Shown: one piece after another, positions 1-13,900 of the stretch
Numbering within the stretch: position 1 is the stretch's first letter
Layout of the letters: each line of letters begins with the position of its first letter
Source: Antedon mediterranea
Taxonomy: Eukaryota; Echinodermata; Crinoidea; Comatulida; Antedonidae
Assembly (NCBI RefSeq): GCF_964355755.1
Contig: NC_092671.1
Location: forward strand, 8,381,001-8,445,000
DNA length: 64,000 bases
Reading direction: 5' to 3'
The notes under the pieces: generated by a model
Databases searched by the model: none
Seen by the model: only the letters and a program-made list of their open reading frames with translations
What the model was told of the DNA's origin: nothing
Translations under genes and position numbers: made by a program

Positions 1-1046
1 TGCCAATCGGATGTTGTGACGTCATCATATTGCCAGTTGAATAAAAAAAGTCGTATTTTCATATTTTGCGTAATAGTTCATCACATTTAAAAGGGTGCGC
101 ATCTATATTTTACGTATTCAAATTTCTTCTACACGTTAATATGTTGTTCCTGAGATAATTTCCTTCTGAAATTGCTATTTAAGTGTTTCATTTTGATAAC
201 GTCGCCATGTTAAAAATTGGAATAAATGGCGGGTCCCGTAATTTCACCTATTCTACACTGTATGTAATATGTATACAGATTATACTGTTTGCATGTATAT
301 ACTATATGACACAAAATTGACAGAATTCAGCACTAACAGCATATCATATTCTTCAGTTCTTGTCATAATGCCATAATCTTTATCTGTGTGCAATATTCCA
401 ACGTATGACGTGCACGTGGCGTTTGTCGTTGTGCGGATAACTAACTCGTCAAAGTGACGAGTTTCATGTCTAGTTAGTATTTATTAGGTACATTTAATAT
501 TATTTGCAGGTTTATTTACCATTTATTGGCCTTTATTATGCCTAGTAGGCCTATCTATAGTTATACCTCCATCATGTTTTATCTTATTAATTACACTTGC
601 TAAACTCCAGAGTAGTGGTAGGCCTAGTAGACTTCATGGTTCAACTTCAATAATGTACTACTAGGCCTAGGCTACACAATAGTAACAGTATTAATAAAAT
701 GTTTATCTAATTGAATTATCTGGCAGCAAGCCACTACCTCTTAATAATATAATACCAGGAAATGCAATCATCAATGTATCTAGGCCTGTAGTGTCAGTAA
801 ATTCCGTCCATCATTTCAACTGTTAGCTCCATGTGAATCGGTATTAGTCATAATGGTAAGAGAGTATTAATTAACAAAGTAGAGTAGAGTAGTTATTGCC
901 CCACATCCAGTATTCCCTTTTAATATAATAGTGTTAGTGTCTAGTTCTGGTGTTACTATTTATAAAAGTAATTTCATATTCGATATTATTTAAACCAACA
1001 TTTGCACACACGCTGTAAAAACTTTTTTTTTAAATTTTATTTTTAG
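1..1046. other. 5' flank of PPIP5K, promoter not pinpointed
   Basis: No protein-coding exon was recognised here. A strong 3' splice site (pyrimidine tract ending in AG at 1045-1046) lies just before the PPIP5K coding exon, so the transcript probably begins in a noncoding exon further upstream, inside or beyond this stretch. A palindromic CRE-like TGACGTCAT sits near position 17. The rest is AT-rich with scattered TAGGCCTA words. No TATA box could be assigned. Confidence 0.4.
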
Positions 1047-1082
1047 GTATTATTAGAAGAATCAAAAAACATTTTTTCTAAT

Positions 1083-4000
1083 ATGGAAGAAGGTTTAACA
1101 CCCCCAGCTGCCTTACCCTCTTTCTTTCTGGAGGAGGATTCTGTGGCTCAGTCATGCAGTAGTGAGGTAAGAGACTTAATTTGTTATTTATGATCAAGGA
1201 AACACAAAAAAAATAGGTTACACTAAGTAATTTTAAAAACTATTGAGTCGACCAAGTTTGGAAAATCCGGCACCTACTTAGAAAATCTGTACACTACTAT
1301 TAACTGTATACTTTAAATGAATGAATTTCTATATATTCAATTTCATTTCAAACTAGTCATTTTATTATTATTTATTAACAGGGTTCGAATGACAGTTTTA
1401 ATCGTGGACCTGAAAGCATTAGAGTTGTTGTCGGAATATGTGCTATGAAAAAAAAATCACATTCAAAACCGATGCATGAGATTTTAGATCGACTTGGAAA
1501 GTTTGAAGGAATCAACATTGTTATTTTCGATGAAGAGATGATCTTAACGGAGCCTGTAAGCAACTGGCCACATTGTGATTGTTTGATATCTTTCTTTTCT
1601 ACTGGGTTCCCATTGGATAAAGCAATTGCTTATGCGGAGTCAAGAAAGACATACGTTATCAATGACCTCCATAGCCAGCATACACTAAGAGACAGGTAAA
1701 GAATTGGGGTTTTTTTTGTAGGTTGGGATGGTTTACTAGAAATTATACTATTAGTACAATCTGATGTGCAACAATTATGGAATAGATGTTTACACTACTC
1801 TGAATTAATTTATTTAATTTTATTTATATAAGTACATATTGAGAACACAATTCTCGTGTGGGACTCTAACCTATAACCTCTAAAGTACTAGCCTGGTAAT
1901 CATACTTATACTGTACCTCTTTAACTACCAAGCTTTTAAGGTTAGATTTGAGTCCAAGGAAACAGCAAGTATTGCACAATAGCACAATAATTTAACCATG
2001 ATTTTTCCCCAATTTTTTAAAGCCTCAGTCTCTGGTCTCACAAAATGTATTTATTTTTATTTAAATTAATTGAATAAATTTAAATTAACAAAATTTAAAA
2101 TGAATGTTATATACTGTATAATCAGAAGTTAACAATTTTGCTTTATTTTTTTAGGAGAGAGGTTTATAAAATTTTAAAAGACGAAGGCATAGGGTTGCCA
2201 AGATACGTCGTTTTAGATAGAGATAATAACAGTATACCAGAAGAAATTGAAATTGCTGATAATGATGATCAAATTGAAGTTTGTGGACAAATATTTCAAA
2301 AACCTTTTGTAGAGAAACCAGTGGATGCAGAAGATCATAATGTGTATATATATTACCCTCATTCAGCAGGTGGAGGCAGTCAGAGACTATTCAGAAAGGT
2401 AACACAAAAAACAAGTGTAAATACTTAAACAAGGTAACATATTTGTGTTGTTGTGAAGCTTAGAGTTTCTCTCTTTTTATAAAAAAATTCTTTTCAAATA
2501 TTAATAGTCACATAGAACCTAATACAATGTTTTTAAGTGCACAGAAATTATCCATAAAATTTCCTAAAATAACCCGAAGAAAAGCAAAGGAACCATTTAC
2601 ACTGCTCCATTCTTCAGCACCTTAAAACTTCCGTATGAGAGCGGAACAGTATTTACAGGAGCTCGAGTGTCTATCCTATCCTACCAAAATAAGAAGAAAA
2701 AAGATGTTGCTTAAGACTTTTTTTAATATCGATCGATTTTGCCTCTTTAATAGCCTGTGCCAGATCATTCATACATGAACCATTTTTTGGAGGAAGAATG
2801 AAATGTCATGATTTGTTGGTGTCTCACCATAAACCATACCTCTGTAGGTCTGAACATATCCCACTACCATGACCATCCTCTGACCACTGCCCACCCCACA
2901 CAAACAGACAATCATGAAACAATGCTCTATTTAAAAGCATCATTTTCACTAACCCTATTTGTGTTTGTTTTCAATCATACCATAAGGTTGGCAGTAGAAG
3001 TAGCGTTTACTCCCCAAACAGCTCCCTAAGGACACGCGGATCATTCATCTACGAAGAATTTATGCCGACTGATGGTACAGATGTCAAGGTAAAAACAGAT
3101 ACCAATATTTATAACTCGGTTAATAAGATGTTCGTTAAGTTTTTAGTTGATTCTCCGGTTGGTCCCCCCTAGGTCACAATTATTCCTACTGCAGGGGCTT
3201 GATGGCCAGTGGCTAATGTACAACAATCTGTTTATAATGAGTTTAAAACAATCCTGTATAGCATTGTAGGAGTGGCCAGATCATTTCTAATTATATCATC
3301 AATTTCTTTCATAGACAGTCTGTTCTAATAATGAATTTAAACACCATATCTCCAATGCATGATCTTGTCACATGTTGAATTAATAAAAGCTTTTTAAACT
3401 TGGCTCAAAATTGTAGATTTTAATATTAATGAAAAGACCTGGTGATAAACAAGTTTAGAAGCTTGTTGTCAATCCATGGCTTAAAAAAAAAACAAATTTG
3501 CAATCAATTTCCTGAGCAATTTCCTTTCATTGTAGCAATTTACAGTCTTTTTACATTACATTAGGTCAATTTATGGTCCAGTTTTGAGAGCGTTGACAAT
3601 GTAAAGCTCAGTTCCCATTTCGATGCAGCGCAAGTAATTTGACCAATCACAACAAGATGTTACTGAATTGTTACTTGTGATTGGTCAACACTTACATGTG
3701 CTCCATTGCATCAAGTCCAAGTTGGAAGCAATATTTATAAATGTAGCAATAAACAGAAATTCAAATTGTTAATGAATGTTTGAAAAAAATTAGCGGACAG
3801 AATTACAATTTTGAAATACAAACAAAATTGTTAAAGAATTACTTTTTGAACTAACTAATCTATTAATGAGTTTCAGTTATATTTTATTTTAATTTTATTC
3901 GGGTATAAATACAAAATACAAAAAGTAGCCAAAGGCTAAGAAAAATATAATTGGTCATTAAATATACAAAACGGCAAAATAATAACATTTTTTTAAAAAA

Positions 4001-7000
4001 GTGTTTAAAAAAAAAAAAAATAATAAATATAACAATACAAAAACTTGTAATTAACGTTGGTTGGAGCACATTCACATTCAATCTGTTTTGTCTAGGTGTA
4101 CACAGTTGGGCCAGACTATGCACATGCAGAGGCTAGGAAATCCCCAGCACTTGATGGTAAGGTAGAACGTGATAAAGATGGAAAAGAAGTACGTTACCCA
4201 GTCATATTGACAAATCAGGAAAAACTTATAGCAAGAAAAGTGTGCTTAGCCTTTAAAGTAAGTTTAGCCATCAACAAGATCAAATTACCATAGTAGCCTA
4301 AAGCTCTGTCTACACTATCAAAGTTTATGTGACAAAAAAATGTAATATGATGATGTCATATCACTACCATATTTGGGCAAATCACACTTTTTTGTCAATC
4401 TAGTTTGATAGTGTAGATAAAGCTTTCGTAATTTAATAAATTAAACAAACCAAGAAAATCTAACAACAGGACACTGAGCTTGCCAAGATAGGAATTCGTA
4501 ACAGTCCTTTACCTTATGTCTGGCTGCGACAAATACTAACAGTACTGTATACTGTAAATATTCTCTGCGGCAGCGGTGTCTGTTAAGAGGCGTGGAACTG
4601 ATCGTGTCGCAGCCACAGATAAACACTTTGATCTCAGGAGCTCATTATCCTGTTGTTAGATTGCCTTGCACAAACCAACAATGGTTTTAACCACTTTTTT
4701 TCTCAAACTACTGAAACTTAAAAACATTAAAACAAGGCCAACAGCCATTAAGTCGCGTGCTACAATGCATAGTGATACCAGACCGACAGACAGACGGACC
4801 GACCGACATAGTGAACTATACTGACCGAAATTACTGAACATGTTTAAAAATGTTGAAATGTTTAAAAACATTTATATTTTTTTAATTTACACGTGCGTAG
4901 CCTGTCACATTTGACGTGCTCGTATAACGTAATTTCGAGTTGAAAAGTAATTCAAGAAAACAGAAATCGGGCAAAAAGTGTTCGCAATAACATTTAACGC
5001 GCAGTGCGCGCGCAAAAATCTGCGCACTCATGGCAATTTTGTAAACGCTTAAAATTGCCTGAAACGTACTCTTATTTCATCGAAAATAAATTTTGAAAAT
5101 TTTAAGCGCGCGTACGCATGCGTTACATGCGCTACGCACGTAATTGTATTGCCATATGATGATTTATGCCCTGAAATTTATGAGTACCAAATTTTATTTA
5201 ATTGTGATTCATGGTTGTTAAGATATGATTACAAACGTGATTTCGTTAAATCGTGCGTAGACCGCGTAATTTTTTATTGCGCACCGTGAAAACATAACCA
5301 CATCGATTCCTGGCCATAAGGAATATTCTGTGAAAAATTTACTTAGCTAGATTAAACTGATATCAAGATAAGGTCATAAAGCGATAAAACGCATAGTGAT
5401 ACCGGACCGACAGACAGACAGACAGACCGACAGACAGACAGACAGACCGACCGACCGACCGACTTAGTGAACTATAGAGTCGCTTCCACGCGACTAAAAA
5501 AGAAAGGATAACAGATCAAGTAGGGAAATCTGTATTGTACTGAAATACAGTGTTTAGTCATGCATGTCATATCCCATACAGAAATTGAACACCTTGTAGA
5601 ATAATATATAATAAACAATTTTAAACATACAACAGAAAGGAAACATTTGTTTGCTTGTGTTTTAAATATCATTTTAAATTGAGTCAACAACAATCAAAAG
5701 AACTATTTCTAAATTTATTTTTTTTTCCAAAATGAATTTAGCATATATCCTCTTTTGTCTGGATTTGCACTTTCATACATAATTAACTCCAAATTGACTA
5801 TGGGTGGATGGGTGGTTGCATATTGTTTTTATTCTAAAACTAGATTACATCATTTTGATGCCTATTTATTTTGATCATTAAAAGGAATCAGCATAGAGTA
5901 ATATAAATAATGGTATTACCTTATTACCTAGTTAGGTCGTTTATTGTGCAAATTGAGAGCTCTCGAATATTGTGCTATTACAATTCATTAATGTTTTGTT
6001 ATGCATATCTTCACTCAAAAAACATTTACACAATTTCGTTATTTTATTTTACAGCAAACCGTCTGTGGCTTTGATTTGTTAAGAGCAAACGGAAAATCAT
6101 ACGTATGTGATGTCAATGGATTCAGCTTCGTCAAGAATTCAAAGAAATATTACGACGATTGTGCAAAGATACTTGGGTAATTTTGAGACAGTTTGTTCAT
6201 CTTACAATTGTTCAATTGTGCAAACATGTGTGGTTTTCGTGCTTTTTTTCATAGAAACTAAGTTGAAAAGTTCAATGGTTACTTAAAGACTACAATATGA
6301 TTACATTATTTACAATGTAATAAACACAACACTAATCCCGGAAATACTGATTTGAGACATTTTGTATTCAGTTGTTCAAATATTTTTATAAAGCGGAATT
6401 TTAAACTAATTCCCGAAATGATACTAATGGTTGACTTTTTTATAATGCCTAATAAAAATGTTCCCCAAACCTGTTAAATCGTATTTATATTTCGCTTTTT
6501 TATACTACTATTAAAGCGCAGTTTGGACTAGATGTAAATGGTTCAGGTTGAATGCTTATTGAGTTAATAGTACTGATCAAACTAAATATTAACAATAATA
6601 AATTAAAAAATTATACATATTATGTGGGTTTCTATGCTGTCCTGAAACATCATTTTGTAATAAAATAATTTAAAACATTTGGCAAAGCCTCATTGACATA
6701 TTAAAACATTTTAATAAACAATTTTAAAAAGTTAAGAAAACCAGACGATAATAATTATTATTATAATTATTGTATTTGCTTTTTGGACAGTAACATTCCC
6801 TGGCACTGGGCCCAATTAAATGCACATGTTATTTGTTCGTATTTTTGTTATTAATAAGTTAAAATTTAAATTACTTAAAATTATTCTAATACGATTCTGT
6901 AACAGGAATATGGTAATGCGTAAAATGGCTCCTAAATACAACATCCCATGGGAGATTTTTAGGCTGGAAGAGGAAATTCCAATGGTACCAACGACATCAG

Positions 7001-10000
7001 GAACAATGTAAGTACCTGATTTATTTGAACATAGGTTGGGGAGGAGTAGGGGTATTGGGACAGAAATTCCCTACTCCCAATACCCAATTCTTGTACCCAA
7101 CAACTTTAATATCATGTTATCCACAAGATGCGCTAATGATACAGTAGTTATATAAGAAATGGCCGAGCGGTTAAAACAGTGGAACCGTAATTACCTGGCC
7201 ATAACATTGGCAAGGGTTCGAGGCTCACTTGGATCAGGATTCGTAGGTCTAGTGTACACATCTAGATGACATGCACTTTAAAGGCCATGGTACATCTTTC
7301 GTGATGAGTAGGGGGTTACCCTGGTGTACTAGTCTACACACAACCACTGAAAAACAATTTTAATGATATCTTTCCATACTTAGATAATTAGTTTAATATA
7401 TCATAATGTAAGTTAAATATGAAACTGAAAATAATTCAAATATTTGATATACCCAAGATAAAAAAAAAAGCAATTAAAAAAAGTATAGGTAGATACAAAA
7501 CCTTTATTCAAATTCCTAGAGAGAGGATTAACATACTGGAGAAGTATTTACGCAGGACAAGTATTGAACTTCTTTATGGAAAGCAAGTTTTTGTTTATAT
7601 TTAATGTTTCGAATGGTACTCTGCTACAGTGTTATGCATGGTGGATGATGCATGATACTTAAAATTAACATCTTCGTATCATGACCAAATTAAAACCAAC
7701 AAGTTAACAATACTAAATTAATTCACAAAACCCTCCATAAAAGAAACGGAACCTTTGAAACCCATCTTGCCCCCACAGAGTATAAAGAATACAGACCATA
7801 TGACTTTATGGAACCTTTGAAACCCATCTTGCCCCCACAGAGTATAAAGAATACAGACCATATGACTTTATGGAACCTTTGAAACCCATCTTGCCCCCAC
7901 AGAGTATAAAGAATACAGACCATATGACTTTATGGAACCTGTGAAACCCATCTTGCCCCCACAGAGTATAAAGAATACAGACCATATGACTTTATGGAAC
8001 CTTTGAAACCCATCTTGCCCCCACAGAGTATAAAGAATACAGACCATATGACTTTATGGAACCTGTGAAACCCATCTTGCCCCCACAGAGTATAAAGAAT
8101 ACAGACCATATGACTTTATGGAACCTTTGAAACCCATCTTGCCCTCACAGAGTATAAAGAATACAGACCATATGACTTTAATTCAGACAACGTGATTGAT
8201 CCGAGTGCAGTCTCAGACTCGGAAACTGTTCAAGATGATAATAGTCAACTAAAATGTCATAAAATGTTTTGAAAATCAAATAAAGTCTAAACACAATTCT
8301 GCTTTCTAATGTTCAGCCTCATTCAGACACAATACCAATAGTTGAAGGTACTGTAAACAGTGCTGTAGCCATGAGAAATTAAACAAGAAAATGGAATAAT
8401 CGTTGTACTGGCTACAGGGTTGTTAAAAGCCTCTCTGTGAAAAAGTGGTTAGGTTGAAACCTTACCAACTGTACTGGTGACTACAGCCCTGGTATAGTAC
8501 AGTATGTCTACAATAGAAAGCATGAATGACAAGGTTTTATGCATGTCTGTTGTGATATGCTGTACAGTAGTATGGTATGAATTTGTTTCCAACTTTGAAA
8601 AAAAAACCAATAGACTGTAATATTAAAAAGATGAAATCTTAAGGTGGCAAATAGCCTTTTATTTTACAACCTTTATTCTATTTTAAGCTAAATGGATCAA
8701 ATAGTTTAGGTGCAATTGTCTAAATATAAATTTAAACCCTGAAGTTCAAAAGGAAATAGTAATTACAAGTAATTAATTAGCAAATTAATGAGTAATACCC
8801 TTAATAAAGATATTGTTTCCTAACTTCTAAGGAAATAGGAATAAATGGACATTGATTATGCTGGTTCATTACCAGTTTATTACATAATACTAAAGACAAG
8901 TATTCAATTAGTTGAAGTAGAATATGTAGTTATAATCTAAGTAGTCTCAGATATAGTGAACTGGAGAGGCCGCCAATATTCATATTCATTTAATGATCAT
9001 TCCAACCAACCAAGTCGCTTTTAACCATCCCGTTATAATTACCCACAATTCATTTTAAACCGATTATTATTATACTTTCAAAATTACCTCGGTCTTTGAA
9101 TTGAATAAATTTTGATATAATAATAATAATAATATTACTTACGTGCTCTCTCCATGTTCCAAATAAAAATCTGAATGCTCTACCACAATGTCACCTAATT
9201 TTCATGTAAGGAAAAAATGAAAAAAAACAGACATTTTAAATAGTCTATAGAACTTTGTCCTTTAATTTGCATCAAATTAACAAAATTCTTTGATTTAGCA
9301 TTTGATATTATCAAGGTAATTATGCCCCTCACAACCAAATCTATAATTAGAAAAATTAACCTCCTTTTTTGTTTTCATCACCAGTGCACCTTGGTTATAT
9401 TAACACAATATGTTGGTCTTGACATGTTGTTGCTTGAATTCAGCATCCACTAATAAAAGAAAGATGTATCAAATATAAAATTCTATATATAATCATATAC
9501 ATGCTATAATTTGGCACACAAAAGGTTAACACAAAAAGAAATACAGGGCTATTAAGTCTCACAGATTACCCATGAGGTTTCAGAATTACACAACCACACA
9601 TTAGGCTATCATGTTTAAAATGTTTTACAGAAAAAAGGAGGGAAAAGATCACATTTGGCTTATGTATTTGGAGTGGAGTTGTGGCTTGGTGGTTATGATG
9701 CTTTGCTACCACTCCAAGGGTTCTGGGTTGAAGTCCCGTCACATGTCAGGATTTTTTCTAAGGACCAAATTACTCCACTCCCTAAGACTTGTATTAAGAC
9801 TTTGTTTATGTAGAGCATCTTGTGTATATGTTGTCTTGTGAACCTCTGAGGGTCACAAATGATCAGCAATAGCTGGATGGATCACCCTCATTAAATATAA
9901 AAAAATTCTTTTACTCTTGAAGGTGGTTTGGCCGTAGTGTTAAAATGTTCAAACAATTTCATTGTATAGCATCATCTATATATTTAACAAAATAATAGTA

Positions 10001-10908
10001 AATGGATTCTAAATTTAAAATAAATATAGACCTGTGAAAGCTTGAAGAAGGAGGGTGTGGGGAAATGCCAATACCAACATTTGAAGTATACAACTTTGGC
10101 CTCTTATTGCGTAACCATAATTATTCAGCATTGTGTGTATGTACTTTTGATGTATGTACTTTTGACATATGTACTGTGACCCAAATAAAACACATTCTCT
10201 TTCACATTTAGGATGGAACTTAGATGTGTGATTGCTGTTATTCGTCATGGCGACAGAACACCAAAGCAGAAGATGAAAATGGAAGTCAAACACCCTAAGT
10301 ATGAATAGAATGATATTTTTATGAATTGCCTATACATGAATACTGAATAATAATTATAGTTACGATATGATTTAAAATATAATTCTAGATTTTTTCAGCT
10401 CTTTGAGAAGTATGATGGAATGGTTAAAGGCAAAATCAAATTAAAACGACCCAAGCAATTACAAGAGGTCTTAGATGTCGCAAGATTCCTTCTTGAGGAA
10501 TTACAAAGACAGCGAGATGCGGAGAAGCAAGAAATATGTGAGCGAGAATCAAAGCTTGAACAATTAAAGACTGTTTTAGAGATGTACGGTCACTTCTCGG
10601 GCATAAATCGTAAAGTTCAGTTGAAATATCAACCAAACGGAAATCCAAAACACTCGAGCAGTGAAGAAGGTGGGTATTTGTTTTCAAATAAAAAGTTTGC
10701 ATGGTAAACAAAGGTTTGCAGTACACCATGTAAAAAAGGAAGTGGGTATAACAGTTAGGAATGTCTCAACATTTCGTTTGTTGTACTATAATTTTCTTAG
10801 CGAGTCAAATGGCCGAGCAGTTAAGGCAGGGGCGCTGTTTACCTTAAGAGCCAACAACATCGACAAGGGTTCGAGGTTGAATCGCTCCTAGTTCTGGTTG
10901 TGCAACAA

Positions 10909-10942
<34 letters not shown>

Positions 10943-13900
10943 AGTGTACACAGTTATAACCTGTGTGCACTTTAAAGAACCCACATCATTATTCGAGAAG
11001 AGTAGGGGGTTACGCCGGTGAACTAGTCCACAAAATAGCCCCTGTATCAGAGGGATTACCACCTATCTGATAGGACAGTGTTAAATTTACTATTGGTAAT
11101 CCTTGGCCACATTGCCTAAAGACATGCAATTTTAAAAAAATAAAAATTATGGAGTCAGATGGTAAAACTACAGATTTTAGTACAAGAACCAGAAAGTCAA
11201 GACTTTCTCAACTCTACCTCCTTATTAGGAATTAGACAGTGTACCGCAAATCTTTCTTTACTATTAGGTGTGTTTTTAATTAGCTATGTAAAATACTGTG
11301 TTAAATACCATATTTGATCATAATCTTAATTATAACTATACCAATATTAAATGATTATGTTTAATAAACAAAATAATTGTTTTATTTTAATATAAGCTAA
11401 AATATCATATTAATTATTTTGATTTATTTTCTACTCCAAAAGACCTTGCAATAAAAGGTAAAAGTTGTTTAAATATTTTATATGGTTGGATCACTATACC
11501 TCGTATAGTTAACTAAACAGGCCAAAAAAGCACATTAACTTTACCCCCGAAATATTAATATATTTTATGTGTGTTAGCATTGGGATATGGTTTGAATGAA
11601 CTGACATTATCATCCAAAACAGATGATTTTGTCAGTTCTAATGGACAATATATTTCTAGCCAATTCTTGGTACTCCATTTTGTTCAGTATCGTAGACAAA
11701 TTATGTAATAAAGTGTCACATCACATGCCATAAACCTAATCTTAACATGTTACAGGAGCCATATGTGATACATGTGGACACTATATTATAGAATTTGCCT
11801 ATTATACTAGAAAATGTTGTACATGAAGATCAGAGAATCTGGTGATATTTTGCATATTGGAGTTTATTCTATTTATTTTTTCAGTGTCAGGTGAGAGAAC
11901 ACACATTGATTCACACACACACACACATTTTAAATCTGTTGGTATTTTATTATTAATTATTTGGGCAATATTTCATCACAGACACCTTTAAAATTCTATT
12001 CATTTCATGCTTCTTAATTTTTGTACTGTCTTATTCTGTCTACTGTATTTTGTATCTAAATTATATTAAATTTGTTTTCCTTATCCCTCACATAGCACAT
12101 TTTATAAATACATAAACTGTGACACTATTAGTAGTATGGAACTAACCCAACTAATATACTACTGTGCTGAATACAAACAGGTTATAGCTGGGGCGGATCC
12201 AATGGTGGGCGGGGAGGGGCGGGGCACATTGTAATGCAAATAGCTTAACCCTTCATTTCACTATTTTTAGGCCCTATTTCAAAATCCTGGATCCACCACT
12301 GTAAAGGTTGAGGAGGGGTCGATTCTTACCTATAGCAGTTTACTACCTCTGATAATCTTCATTGTATTCACTCTTGCTTGGCTAAATATTTTGGAATTTT
12401 TAACCTTAGAACCGTGCTTAATGCAGCTATGTCTAACTTGCTTTGGCTTTCACATTTAGTATAGTTTAGTAATATTAGTTCATTTTGGTTTTAATAATCA
12501 CAATATGTTGACTGCTGGGAATATAAACACAGTATAATTAACATACTGTACAGTATTGATTGATTGATTGGGTTGGGTCAATCAATCAATCAATCTACAG
12601 TACAGTAGTGTTAGTTGAAGCCAATCACCTGTTCTATCTGCTGTGATTGGTTCATAGTTGCACCATAGCTGCATCTCATTATATACACCTAACATGAAAC
12701 ACCTGTACTGCTTCAGAATTTATCAAAATAGTTTACATTCTAACAATTGTTCTTATGGATGGCTTGGAGAGAGGTCAGAGGTTGGAACAGCAGTACACAT
12801 TTATCAGATTATTGTAGTAAATTAAAGATGGTACACGTCTATGAACATTTGAATTCATCTCTCATTTTTTATTTCAGAGCCTAGGAATGAACCATCGTTA
12901 TTACTAATACTTAAGTGGGGTGGAGAATTAACCCCTACAGGTAGGGTCCAAGCAGAAGAGTTGGGCCAGGCTTTTCGATGCATCTACCCCGGTGGCTCAG
13001 GTAATTATGATGGTGTACAGTTAGCTACTGTCTATTGCTATATTTATTGCTAATGATTTAATAATGTAGCTATGTCTCTCTCGGATGGTTTAGTTTAATA
13101 AGGCTACTTTATGTGACAAACAACTTTTATGTTGCAGGTGACTATGCTGGTTTTCCAGGATGTGGGCTGTTGAGGCTTCATAGTACATATCGTCACGATC
13201 TTAAGATTTATGCGTCTGATGAGGGCAGAGTTCAAATGACTGCTGCCTCATTTACTAAGGTAACATTTTGTTTTTGTATATTTATAATTTATTTTTTTCT
13301 GAAAGCCGTTATTTTTTTAAGCTTTAGATATACAATAATATACATTTGTAATATCCATGCTAATATCTAAAATCCAATTTATTAATTTATCAAAACACAT
13401 TTTTTATTTCCAGGGTATGTTGGCACTAGAGGGTGAACTGACCCCAATTTTAGTACAAATGGTGAAAAGTGCAAATACCACTGGACTATTGGATCATGAC
13501 AAAGAATCAATATCATTACAGGGAAAGTAAGTATTGTCTTGCTATTCAAATCAATGTATATGTCCTACTAAAGCTCTGTCTACACTATCAAACAAAGAAG
13601 TGTATTGTGCCCATTATGGACATGATGACATATCATATCATCTTATCACTACCATATTTGGGCACATCATATTTGTTGTCACATAAAGTTTGATTGTGTA
13701 GACAGAGCTATATTGATAGCATTATTAATTTCTTTAAACCCCAAATTAAAAGTTTATGATATTTTATTTTATTTTTTAGAGTAAAATCTAAATTGTATGA
13801 TATGTTCCGTTCCAACAACAAATTTACAACTTCTGATTTTGAAAAGGTAAAGAATTTCTTTTTCGATTTATTTGTTTATATTATTGAATAATAGAGTTTT

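Noticed and set aside
7151-7260. Functional tRNA gene (also at 10800-10890)
   Set aside because: Boxes A and B are present, but the acceptor stem does not pair and a SINE body follows directly.
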